A stretch of 11,328 nucleotides of DNA from assembly GCA_002771585.1 (NCBI GenBank), contig PCTT01000012.1:1-11328 (forward strand), written 5' to 3'. Source of the stretch: Candidatus Campbellbacteria bacterium CG22_combo_CG10-13_8_21_14_all_36_13 (GTDB lineage Bacteria; Patescibacteriota; Minisyncoccia; Phycocordibacterales; PCTT01). Below, in pieces: positions 1 through 4,838 of the stretch. The translations under genes and the position numbers were made by a program. The notes below the pieces were generated by a model. The model did not search any database and was not told the DNA's origin. It saw only the letters and a program-made list of their open reading frames with translations. Within the stretch, counting starts at the first letter, position 1. Every line of letters starts with the position of its first letter.

Positions 1-65
1 ATTGTGTATCTCGATCCTATATCCGATCCGTTCGGATCGAACGGATTTAGGATCGAGTACACAAT
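1..65. repeat. 65-nt imperfect palindrome
   Basis: The outer arms ATTGTGTA (1-8) and TACACAAT (58-65) pair perfectly. Next, CTCGATCCTA (10-19) pairs with TAGGATCGAG (48-57) with T9 bulged, then ATCCG (21-25) with CGGAT (42-46), and ATCCG (26-30) with CGGAT (33-37). The result is one long nearly closed hairpin. No T-tract follows on the plus strand, so a simple terminator is unlikely. It starts at the first base of the window and may extend further left. Confidence 0.8.
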
Positions 66-109
66 GGATAATGGTTGTATATCCTTAAGACAACTGGACA
101 GTAGGCTAA

Positions 110-143
110 ATCACCCATCACTTGCTCGCAAGTGATGGGTGAT
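110..143. repeat. Perfect 16-bp-arm hairpin
   Basis: Positions 110-125 (ATCACCCATCACTTGC) are the exact reverse complement of 128-143, separated by only two bases. No T-tract follows. It could be a cruciform-forming site, an RNA hairpin or a dispersed palindrome. Confidence 0.85.
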
Positions 144-239
144 CGCCCGAAACCCTTAGGGGTTTTAGAGGAAAGACTTACATGTCTGCGTCATGCAGGC
201 AAAAATAAAGAATTGGACAGAACAAATGAAACAAACAAG

Positions 240-270
240 AAAACTGTCGGCTTTAAGTCAGCGGTTTTTT
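240..270 (+). terminator. Intrinsic terminator
   Basis: AAAACTGT (240-247) pairs through G-U wobbles with GCGGTTTT (261-268). The inner CGGCT/AGTCA segment extends the stem across one mismatch around a TTAA loop, and a run of six T (265-270) follows. What it terminates is unclear because no gene is visible upstream. Confidence 0.65.
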
Positions 271-290
271 GTATATATTTGTATATAAAC

Positions 291-316
291 GAGTCGAGTA
301 AAAGAGTCGAGTAAAA
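291..316. repeat. 13-bp perfect tandem repeat
   Basis: GAGTCGAGTAAAA occurs at 291-303 and again, exactly and contiguously, at 304-316. No function is evident. Confidence 0.85.
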
Positions 317-397
317 ATTAACGAAAACTTGCACCCTCTAAGTTCGTAAGGTCTGACCTTCCAAACCCGCTTAACAGAGCCACACCTGTCTATTTAA

Positions 398-425
398 TTG
401 ACAAAAAGCCTATTTCTGTTATAAT
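398..425 (+). promoter_or_regulatory. Consensus sigma-70-type promoter
   Basis: A perfect TTGACA at 398-403 is separated by 16 bases from a perfect TATAAT at 420-425. Transcription would start near 432. The only gene before the next strong terminator (665-696) is the small membrane-peptide frame at 478, so this promoter supports an independent unit of about 265 nt. Confidence 0.8.
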
Positions 426-477
426 ACATATTGGAAATGCCGTCAGGAACTAGATGCGCCATTAAGGCGTTTTTAAA

Positions 478-648
478 ATGATGTATAGCAAACACAAGTC
501 TATCGATATGACACCTCATGCAACCAGAAAGCCGAGTGAAACCGGTTGGAAGGTGCTGATGGGTGTCGTAACATTCATTTTTGTTTTTCACATATTGATT
601 CCGGCGTTATCGCACGGAACAATCCAATCAATCTTTGTTGGTTGGTGA
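478..648 (+). CDS. Small single-pass membrane protein, 56 aa, function unknown
   Basis: The frame begins ATG ATG and ends at TGA. The start is 478 or 481; AAGG at about 464-467 is a weak, somewhat distant ribosome-binding site. The N-terminus (residues 1-27) is polar and basic (MMYSKHKSIDMTPHATRKPS). Residues about 28-43 (VLMGVVTFIFVFHILI) form one hydrophobic span, followed by a short tail ending in VGW. The K/R-rich N-terminus would favour an N-in topology. The frame sits alone between a consensus promoter and a perfect terminator, which is the main support for its reality. I recognise no family. The alternative is that the transcript is a noncoding RNA with an accidental frame. A small hairpin followed by TTTTT (457-474) just ahead of the start could act as an attenuator. 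Confidence 0.5.
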   Translation: MMYSKHKSIDMTPHATRKPSETGWKVLMGVVTFIFVFHILIPALSHGTIQSIFVGW

Positions 649-664
649 TGTGGAGTCCGTTTTG

Positions 665-696
665 GGCCGGTCGCACGCATGCGACCGGCCTTTTTT
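665..696 (+). terminator. Strong rho-independent terminator
   Basis: An 11-bp perfect GC-rich stem, GGCCGGTCGCA (665-675) with TGCGACCGGCC (680-690), closes a four-base loop and is followed by six T (691-696). It ends the 398-696 unit. Confidence 0.95.
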
Positions 697-779
697 CTTT
701 TTGAACTGGGAAAGTATGGAGCTTAAAACCATTGTACATATATAATGCAGAATACTACAATACCTATACGACTTATCTT

Positions 780-858
780 AAAGCTTAAGCTCAAAGCTTT
801 AATCTTAAATATTACGACATCTGCTCGACCTCTGGCGGATATCGTAATATTTTTAATT
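780..858. repeat. 79-bp direct repeat, copy 1
   Basis: This matches 982-1060 base for base except G838/A1040. It contains a left palindromic part (AAAGCT..AGCTTT) and a right hairpin with 11-bp arms AAATATTACGA (807-817) and TCGTAATATTT (842-852) around a 24-base loop. A short T-run follows the right arm. Confidence 0.95.
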
Positions 859-885
859 GAGAAGAAAATCTTATTAATAATAAAT

Positions 886-905
886 TATTACGATATATCG
901 TAATA
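886..905. repeat. Contracted palindrome with the repeat's arms
   Basis: TATTACGATATATCGTAATA is a perfect 20-bp palindrome. It has the same arms as the 79-bp repeat, but the 22-base loop insert is replaced by two bases. It lies between the two 79-bp copies and looks operator-like. Confidence 0.85.
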
Positions 906-934
906 TATTAGTTTCAAGTTTTATCTTTATGTAA

Positions 935-958
935 AATATTACGATATATCGTAATATT
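935..958. repeat. 24-bp perfect palindrome, same core
   Basis: The same core as 886-905, extended by two matched bases on each side (AAT...ATT ends) to 24 bp centred at 946/947. Another half-arm (ACGATA) follows at 959-964. Two near-identical perfect palindromes 51 bp centre to centre would suit a dimeric repressor, but no regulator gene is adjacent. Confidence 0.85.
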
Positions 959-981
959 ACGATACCTGTCTGACCCATCTC

Positions 982-1060
982 AAAGCTTAAGCTCAAAGCT
1001 TTAATCTTAAATATTACGACATCTGCTCGACCTCTGGCGAATATCGTAATATTTTTAATT
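982..1060. repeat. 79-bp direct repeat, copy 2
   Basis: Second copy of the 780-858 repeat, offset by 202 bp, with hairpin arms at 1009-1019 and 1044-1054. The loop sequence as well as the arms is conserved, which argues for recent duplication of the whole unit. Confidence 0.95.
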
Positions 1061-1080
1061 ATTGTATTTTGCTTGTATCA

Positions 1081-1125
1081 TTGCCGATAAGTCTGCTTTT
1101 TGATATAGTTTCATTTGCGTATAGT
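1081..1125 (+). promoter_or_regulatory. Promoter-like elements before the tRNA fragment
   Basis: TTGCCG (1081-1086) and TATAGT (1104-1109) are 17 bases apart. A second TATAGT lies at 1120-1125, ten bases before the tRNA-like 5' fragment, which is close to the -10-to-tRNA distance at the intact gene. No experimental support can be drawn from sequence alone. Confidence 0.4.
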
Positions 1126-1130
1126 GTTTT

Positions 1131-1163
1131 GTGTGCGCGTGTAGCTCAGACCTGCCTGCACAC
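1131..1163 (+). pseudogene. 5' fragment of tRNA-Ile
   Basis: Positions 1132-1149 (TGTGCGCGTGTAGCTCAG) equal 1221-1238 at the intact tRNA-Ile: leader, acceptor 5' strand and D-stem 5' strand. The similarity then stops. The following bases end in GCACAC (1158-1163), which can pair with GTGTGC (1131-1136), so the fragment may fold as a minihelix. It cannot be a working tRNA. Confidence 0.75.
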
Positions 1164-1184
1164 TAAGTGGTATGTTTTTTGAAA

Positions 1185-1213
1185 TTGGCAATATACTCTA
1201 TTGATCATATAAC
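1185..1213 (+). promoter_or_regulatory. Promoter of tRNA-Ile
   Basis: TTGGCA (1185-1190), a 17-base spacer, then TATAAC (1208-1213). The predicted start near 1220 is a few bases ahead of the mature tRNA 5' end at 1224. Confidence 0.65.
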
Positions 1214-1223
1214 TTTCTTATGT

Positions 1224-1297
1224 GCGCGTGTAGCTCAGCTGGTTAGAGCATTCGCCTGATACGCGGGGGGTCCCAGGTTCGAATCCTGGCACGCGCA
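1224..1297 (+). tRNA. tRNA-Ile (anticodon GAT)
   Basis: This is a complete cloverleaf. Acceptor GCGCGTG (1224-1230) pairs with CACGCGC (1290-1296), and A1297 is the discriminator. D stem GCTC/GAGC encloses loop AGCTGGTTA. Anticodon stem TTCGC/GCGGG carries two G-U pairs and has loop CTGATAC, so the anticodon is GAT and reads isoleucine ATC/ATT codons. T arm is CCAGG-TTCGAAT-CCTGG. The 3' CCA is not encoded (CAT follows), so a CCA-adding enzyme is needed. A promoter precedes it at 1185-1213. Partial and expanded copies of the same tRNA lie on both sides. Confidence 0.96.
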
Positions 1298-1324
1298 CAT
1301 AGGATGGTTTTACATATTTAGTGT

Positions 1325-1613
1325 GCGGGTGAAGTTTACCAGCCCGAACGACTGAGGTCGCTCAGTCGGGCGGGGAGCATTCGCCTGACTTCTTACAGAA
1401 GCTGTATACCTTTTGGATACTTTGCTTCGCAAGCTTGCAAAGGTATCTCAAAAGGTCTTGCAAATGTACACTGTACATTTTCACTCGGAAGGTCCCAGGC
1501 TGAAATCCAATATCAATTGGATTTCAGAAGGTTAATCAGATATTTTGTAAGGCACGAAACAAAATATCGATAACCTATACAGTCCATGTAATGGAAGAAT
1601 CCTGGCACGCGCA
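1325..1613 (+). pseudogene. tRNA-Ile-like element with hairpins in all three loops
   Basis: All tRNA-Ile stems can be traced in order. Acceptor GCGGGTG (1325-1331) pairs with CACGCGC (1606-1612) with one mismatch. D stem is GTTT (1334-1337) with GAGC (1375-1378) through wobbles. Anticodon stem 5' strand TTCGC (1380-1384) faces about TCGGA (1485-1489). T stem is CCAGG (1495-1499) with CCTGG (1601-1605). Segments 1375-1388, 1491-1499 and 1597-1615 are identical to the neighbouring tRNA. The D loop contains hairpin 1342-1371. The anticodon loop contains hairpins 1389-1401, 1408-1456 and 1462-1480. The T loop contains 1500-1527 (12-bp perfect arms), 1529-1576 and 1583-1595. It lies between the tRNA promoter and the terminator at 1638-1668, so it is probably cotranscribed. 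It may be a pseudogene invaded by palindromes, a structured RNA derived from a tRNA, or a tRNA with several excised inserts; sequence alone cannot decide. Confidence 0.75.
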
Positions 1614-1637
1614 CAAAATATGTTATAAATAAGACAT

Positions 1638-1668
1638 AAAAACAAACATCAATAGTGTTTGTTTTTTT
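1638..1668 (+). terminator. Intrinsic terminator of the tRNA-Ile unit
   Basis: AAACAAACA (1640-1648) pairs with TGTTTGTTT (1656-1664), and a run of seven T (1662-1668) overlaps and follows the stem. A second hairpin with 8-bp arms (1683-1690/1695-1702) containing T5 may back it up. Confidence 0.8.
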
Positions 1669-1772
1669 ACACAAATGGATATTAGAAAAACTTCTTTTTC
1701 TAGACCTTGGGGAAATTTTGGTATATATTAGAAATTAAGAACGCTCTTTTGTATCACCATACCTCGAGAATC

Positions 1773-1958
1773 ATGGATAATGATCTACTCTTTGTTCCGA
1801 ATGCTCCAGTTGATACCGATGAGTATATCAATTGGCATACGGCTCTTAAGCATTTCTTACAGTCTTTCCATGATATCAAGAAAGGCGAAGATAGGCGTAA
1901 GCGCAACAAGAGAGAGCGTAGATACGTCAAAATGGTTCTTTGTCAGATTGTGAAATAG
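1773..1958 (+). CDS. Small charged protein, 61 aa, function unknown
   Basis: I choose ATG 1773. The frame is open upstream to a TTG at 1707, but the extra residues look unconvincing. The protein starts MDNDLLFVPNAPVDTDEY. A probable helix with aromatic residues (INWHTALKHFLQSFHDI) follows, then a strongly basic stretch (KKGEDRRKRNKRERR), and it ends in VKMVLCQIVK. The basic patch would suit nucleic-acid or ribosome contact, but that is inference and I recognise no family. A clear terminator follows at 2002-2034. No strong ribosome-binding site is visible (GAG about seven bases ahead of the start). Confidence 0.55.
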   Translation: MDNDLLFVPNAPVDTDEYINWHTALKHFLQSFHDIKKGEDRRKRNKRERRYVKMVLCQIVK

Positions 1959-2001
1959 ATAATATATAGAAAACTGCGATTAATAATTCGCTCAGATTTT
2001 G

Positions 2002-2034
2002 ACGGCCTCGTTCTGCAGAGCAGAACGAGGCCGT
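2002..2034. terminator. Hairpin terminator between convergent genes
   Basis: A 15-bp perfect GC-rich stem (2002-2016 with 2020-2034, three-base loop) lies between a plus-strand gene ending at 1958 and a minus-strand gene ending at 2073. Neither side has a strict T-tract (ACTTGTTT on plus, CAAAAT on minus), but position and stability fit a bidirectional terminator. Confidence 0.75.
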
Positions 2035-2072
2035 ACTTGTTTAAATTTAAAAAACTAAACACACATAAGCGA

Positions 2073-2765
2073 TTAATCGCTTTCAACAAGCCCTTTCAAC
2101 TTTTTAATATCCGCAACCCATTCGCTTCCGTCCCAATACTCAATATTTTTAAAATTCATCTTATAGCGCGCCTTCTCTCCGTATCCAGTACCAAGATACA
2201 TATATGATTTGTTAGCTTTTTTTGCCTCTAGCACTTCATTTATCATCATCCACATACCAAGAGATTGTTTTATATATTCAGTATCATAAAAAGAAAACCA
2301 ATAATGTGACATTTTTTTATCTCCGTCTAATAGCACATAACCAATTATTTTATCCTCATCTGTATATGTCACTACTTCTGTGATGAATCCAGCCCCAAGC
2401 ACTGTACGCAGTTTTTCATCAAAGTCGATTCCGTGCCAGTCTTTAAAATATTTATTGCAAAAACGCCTAAAAGAAATACTATCAGTATCAAAGTCATTAA
2501 ACGATGTGATTTTTCTATCAAACCTATTTTCAAACTTTTTCAAAATCCTACGGTTTTCGCTTGATGGAATAAAATTCTCCAGAGGTACTCTGATACTACG
2601 CGCCATATACATTGTATCTTTTACATCCTTTATCCCGGAGTAGGGAAGAAAGCCAGATTCATACAAATCAGCGAGTTTGTCTTTTTTTTCTCTTTCACCC
2701 CAAAGAGTGTATCCAAAATGATATATGCTGTAGTCGTGTGTGAACTCTCTTCTTCTTATTCTCAT
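2073..2765 (-). CDS. Arginyl/leucyl-tRNA-protein transferase-like protein (Ate1/Bpt family, GNAT fold)
   Basis: A 230-aa protein whose layout matches the Ate1/Bpt family, which moves an amino acid from aminoacyl-tRNA to the N-terminus of a target protein (N-degron pathway, cytoplasm). Residues 35-78 (LYESGFLPYSG...ARSIRVPLENF...SSENRRILKK) align with the family's RxGWRRFG...RIPV..F..S.SQRR region. Residues 141-212 align with the C-terminal acyltransferase core: WFSFYDTEYIKQSLGMW, YMYLGTGYGEKARYKMNF and IEYWDGSEWV correspond to the family's YTFYDP..RSLG, YLYLGYWI...KMNYK and LE...G.W. The Cys-rich N-terminal motif of eukaryotic Ate1 and of many bacterial members is missing; C103 is the only cysteine. 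Length is close to bacterial Bpt. ATG 2765 is the first good start; no clear ribosome-binding site. The four-helix gene ends 45 bp upstream, so the two may be cotranscribed. A FemAB-type GNAT is the alternative. Homology is judged by eye. Confidence 0.75.
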   Translation of the reverse strand: MRIRRREFTHDYSIYHFGYTLWGEREKKDKLADLYESGFLPYSGIKDVKDTMYMARSIRVPLENFIPSSENRRILKKFENRFDRKITSFNDFDTDSISFRRFCNKYFKDWHGIDFDEKLRTVLGAGFITEVVTYTDEDKIIGYVLLDGDKKMSHYWFSFYDTEYIKQSLGMWMMINEVLEAKKANKSYMYLGTGYGEKARYKMNFKNIEYWDGSEWVADIKKLKGLVESD

Positions 2766-2810
2766 GGCCGTATAATTTTGAATTTAAAATTTTGAATTTC
2801 GATTCAATGT

Positions 2811-3176
2811 TTAATTTTTTAATGTTGAAACAATCTTACCAAAAATAAGGGTGAGCTCCTGACATTCTTTCCAAAGTTCTTTAATCTCGTCTCCATTATC
2901 TGAAATAGCCGTATTTAACATCCTGAGCCAATGCTTGGTCTCTTGAGCTTCCTTTTTGCAAATATGTATCTTATTCCTAAAATCCTTCTTTGAACTTGCT
3001 CCATTGGCTTCCATATAGTTGGCTCCTATACTTGTGGCACTTCTAATTAATTGATTGATTATTGGTTTATTGATTGGATCCTGTTTTAAACCTTTGCAAA
3101 AGATAATAACATTTTCGCCGAACTTTGCAGTTCTTTCTTCTAGATCATAATTCTTTTTGTTTTCTAATTCATTCAT
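2811..3176 (-). CDS. Four-helix-bundle protein (23S rRNA intervening-sequence protein family)
   Basis: A 121-aa protein with the family signature DLEERTAKFGENVIIFCK (11-28), INQLIRSATSIGANYMEA (40-57), SSKKDFRNKIHICKKEAQET (61-80), KHWLRML (81-87) and a last helix (98-118). Relatives are encoded in intervening sequences of bacterial 23S rRNA genes and also stand alone in many genomes. They form pentameric helical bundles, and their exact function is unknown. I choose ATG 3176, which begins MNELENKK just before the conserved core; a TTG at 3191 would add five residues. The start lies at the edge of an imperfect inverted repeat (3177-3200/3271-3295). The Ate-like gene follows 45 bp downstream on the same strand. 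Confidence 0.9.
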   Translation of the reverse strand: MNELENKKNYDLEERTAKFGENVIIFCKGLKQDPINKPIINQLIRSATSIGANYMEANGASSKKDFRNKIHICKKEAQETKHWLRMLNTAISDNGDEIKELWKECQELTLIFGKIVSTLKN

Positions 3177-3295
3177 CCCGTTTAGAGGCAAGTCGCGATC
3201 ATAGCAACACCCTTGATTATTTTTTTATAAATTTTGTTTCGGCTTGTTTCCATTACATTATTTCTATTTTAATCGTGACCCCGGCCTCTAACGGG
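3177..3295. repeat. Imperfect inverted repeat abutting the four-helix start codon
   Basis: Positions 3177-3200 (CCCGTTTAGAGGC...GCGATC) are nearly complementary to 3271-3295 (AATCGTGACC...GCCTCTAACGGG); GCCTCTA(A)ACGGG is the strongest block. In the minus-strand transcript this hairpin with a loop of about 70 nt would end directly at the ATG of the four-helix-bundle gene and could hide its translation start, or it may mark a cassette boundary. Confidence 0.65.
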
Positions 3296-3334
3296 ATTCA
3301 TTTGAAATTGATTAAAAATTCGAAATTTAAAATT

Positions 3335-3379
3335 CAATCAATTCCTAAACTTTTCGTCTAAAAGTTTAGGAATTGATTG
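3335..3379 (-). terminator. 20-bp perfect hairpin spanning the Mur ligase stop codon
   Basis: CAATCAATTCCTAAACTTTT (3335-3354) is exactly complementary to 3360-3379, with a five-base loop. The last 13 codons and the TGA stop of the Mur ligase lie within it. On the minus strand AATTTT follows, so it probably serves as the terminator. Confidence 0.8.
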
Positions 3380-4759
3380 CACCATTCCATCCAGGTTTCC
3401 AGACGTAAGCAAAAGTACCACATCTCCATCTTTTACCTCTTTATCAATTATTTCCAACCCTTCTTTTTCGTCTTTAATATAATCAACATCGATACCAGCA
3501 CTCCTAACCCTACCAACTATTTCTTCTTGAGTCAGCTGTGCGTGTGTTCCGCTACCTTGTTCTGCCGGTTTGTATATATAGACCCTATCAACGCCATTAA
3601 ATATAGTGTCATAGTGGTGTATATAGTCTCTGTTGCGCCACGAGAATGTGTGTGGCTCAAATACAACCACAAGTTTTTTATCTGGGAAATGTAGCTTCAT
3701 TGCGGCAATTGCTGCCTCTGCTTTTTTATAAGACGATCCAAACCCTTCATACACAAGCACTTTAGATGCCTTTGTCTTTTTATCCAAGCGCCTTACAATC
3801 CCAGAGTATGTTTCTATCCCCGAGACAAGCTCTTCTTTGTTTAATAGTTTTTTCTCAAGAAGCATTGCGCTGACTCCAACAATATTTTCTACATTGTGTT
3901 TGCCTATTGCACTAGTACTGAGGCCAACAACTAGTTTTCCCCTATACATCAAATCAAAAGAAGTAGTTTCTCCAAAAGAAATATTTTCTGCTGTCCAATC
4001 TGATTTTCCATCTACTGAGTATGTAACCGTGCGGACATTAGAATATGGAATTATTTTTTCTGCCTGCTCATCAGAGTTGTTTATTACAAGCAGCCCCTCC
4101 TCTGGCAGGGTAGAGATGAGGTTTATGAAAGGTCTGGAAAAATCTTCTTGTGTCTTAAACACATTCACATGGTCATGTTCCACGGAAGTGATCAATACAT
4201 CAGTAGCGTTGTAGTACATAAACTTTGATGTATCATCATCATTCGCCGACGGATACTCGTCTCCTTCAAGCACAAACACCTCACCACCTCCGAGGTGTGA
4301 TGTAGTTTCAAAATTAAATGGAATTGCTCCTATAAAAAAGCTTGGGTCTTTTCCGGTATTGTGAAGACACCAAGCCATCAAGCTAGAGCATGTGGACTTG
4401 CCATGACTTCCTGCACAAATAATATTATGTGCGCCATCGGTTATTTCCTGGAGTACCTGTGGAAATGATTTTACATCAACACCGAGCTCCAATGCATATC
4501 GAACTTCCTCATTTGTATCGGGTACAAGCTTTGCATTTTTTCCAATCACAATCATGTCTACATCATCAGGAATATTTTCTGATTTGTATCCAACAGCAAA
4601 AGGTATACCTATAGCGACGAGGTAGTCACTGATTGGGGGATAGAAGCCATCATCTGATCCAGTAATCTCCCAGCCACTATCTTTTAGTAGCTTTGCCACA
4701 GCACTCATGCCAACACCGCAAATACCTATAAAGTGTGCTTTTTTAGATTTTGTTTCCAT
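3338..4759 (-). CDS. Mur ligase family protein, Mpl/MurC-like
   Basis: A cytoplasmic ATP-dependent ligase of 473 aa that acts on UDP-N-acetylmuramic acid in wall synthesis or recycling. MurC adds L-alanine; Mpl adds the Ala-Glu-DAP tripeptide. The N-terminal nucleotide fold has GICGVGM (12-18) and GSDDGF (34-39). The ATP loop is GSHGKST (117-123), where GTHGKTT is usual. EGDEY (165-169) and SVEHDHVNVF (192-201) resemble the EADEY and LEFDHADIF motifs of Mpl. GKHNVEN (286-292) is the usual GxHNxxN. The C-terminal domain has EPHTFSWRN (368-376), closer to MurC, and LLTSGNLDGM near the end. The family's DD[YF]xHHP motif is replaced by YEGFGSSY (337-344). The frame is open 66 codons upstream, but METKSKKAHF at 4759 fits the start of the fold and lies just after a TATAAT. 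Which substrate it uses cannot be told from sequence. Confidence 0.9.
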   Translation of the reverse strand: METKSKKAHFIGICGVGMSAVAKLLKDSGWEITGSDDGFYPPISDYLVAIGIPFAVGYKSENIPDDVDMIVIGKNAKLVPDTNEEVRYALELGVDVKSFPQVLQEITDGAHNIICAGSHGKSTCSSLMAWCLHNTGKDPSFFIGAIPFNFETTSHLGGGEVFVLEGDEYPSANDDDTSKFMYYNATDVLITSVEHDHVNVFKTQEDFSRPFINLISTLPEEGLLVINNSDEQAEKIIPYSNVRTVTYSVDGKSDWTAENISFGETTSFDLMYRGKLVVGLSTSAIGKHNVENIVGVSAMLLEKKLLNKEELVSGIETYSGIVRRLDKKTKASKVLVYEGFGSSYKKAEAAIAAMKLHFPDKKLVVVFEPHTFSWRNRDYIHHYDTIFNGVDRVYIYKPAEQGSGTHAQLTQEEIVGRVRSAGIDVDYIKDEKEGLEIIDKEVKDGDVVLLLTSGNLDGMVQSIPKLLDEKFRN

Positions 4760-4768
4760 ATTTCTTGT

Positions 4769-4798
4769 ATTATAACGCATAAATATAATTTCTAATAA
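4769..4798 (-). promoter_or_regulatory. Promoter of the Mur ligase, near-leaderless
   Basis: On the minus strand a perfect TATAAT occupies 4774-4769, nine bases before the ATG (4759). A start at about 4762 leaves almost no leader. The -35 candidate TTATTA (4798-4793, 18-base spacing) is poor. Confidence 0.55.
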
Positions 4799-4831
4799 AT
4801 ACTGTATTCTATATACGAAATACTGTATACT
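4797..4831 (+). promoter_or_regulatory. Promoter of rsmI with a direct repeat, near-leaderless
   Basis: TATACT at 4826-4831 lies seven bases before the ATG of rsmI, so the mRNA would start at or next to the start codon. The direct repeat AAATACTGTAT occurs at 4797-4807 and 4818-4828, 21 bp apart (two helical turns), overlapping the -10, and could be an operator. The -35 is weak. Confidence 0.5.
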
Positions 4832-4838
4832 GTGCTTC

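Larger units (their letters stand above)
1..397. other. Leading intergenic region rich in hairpins
   Basis: I see no credible protein gene here. The only reading frame of about 60 codons would start at a GTG inside the 110-143 palindrome and run through the intrinsic terminator at 240-270, so I reject it. The region holds a 65-nt imperfect palindrome, a perfect 16-bp-arm hairpin, smaller hairpins around 150-165 (AAACCC/GGGTTT) and 322-349 (ACGAA..CTT with AAG..TTCGT), a terminator and a 13-bp tandem repeat. A short structured RNA ending at the terminator is possible, but I recognise no known RNA family and no convincing promoter for one. Confidence 0.6.

Noticed and set aside
132..314. 60-codon plus-strand frame starting at GTG
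   Set aside because: It starts inside a perfect palindrome, runs through an intrinsic terminator and the 13-bp tandem repeat, and has no ribosome-binding site or recognisable domain.
780..1060. CRISPR array
   Set aside because: Only two long repeat copies, with a spacer of 123 bp that contains related palindromes; no cas genes. The 20-bp repeats at 5913 and 5961 likewise number only two.
1325..1613. Group I intron in a tRNA
   Set aside because: Inserts occur in three loops and consist of simple hairpins; the anticodon-loop insert of about 95 nt is too short for a group I core and no P7-type core is visible.
1325..1613. T-box leader
   Set aside because: The similarity is to the tRNA itself, including acceptor and T arms, not to a leader that binds tRNA, and no aminoacyl-tRNA synthetase or amino-acid gene follows.
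1707..1772. TTG start for the small charged protein
   Set aside because: It adds 22 residues from a TTG with no ribosome-binding site; the internal ATG at 1773 is more plausible, though not certain.
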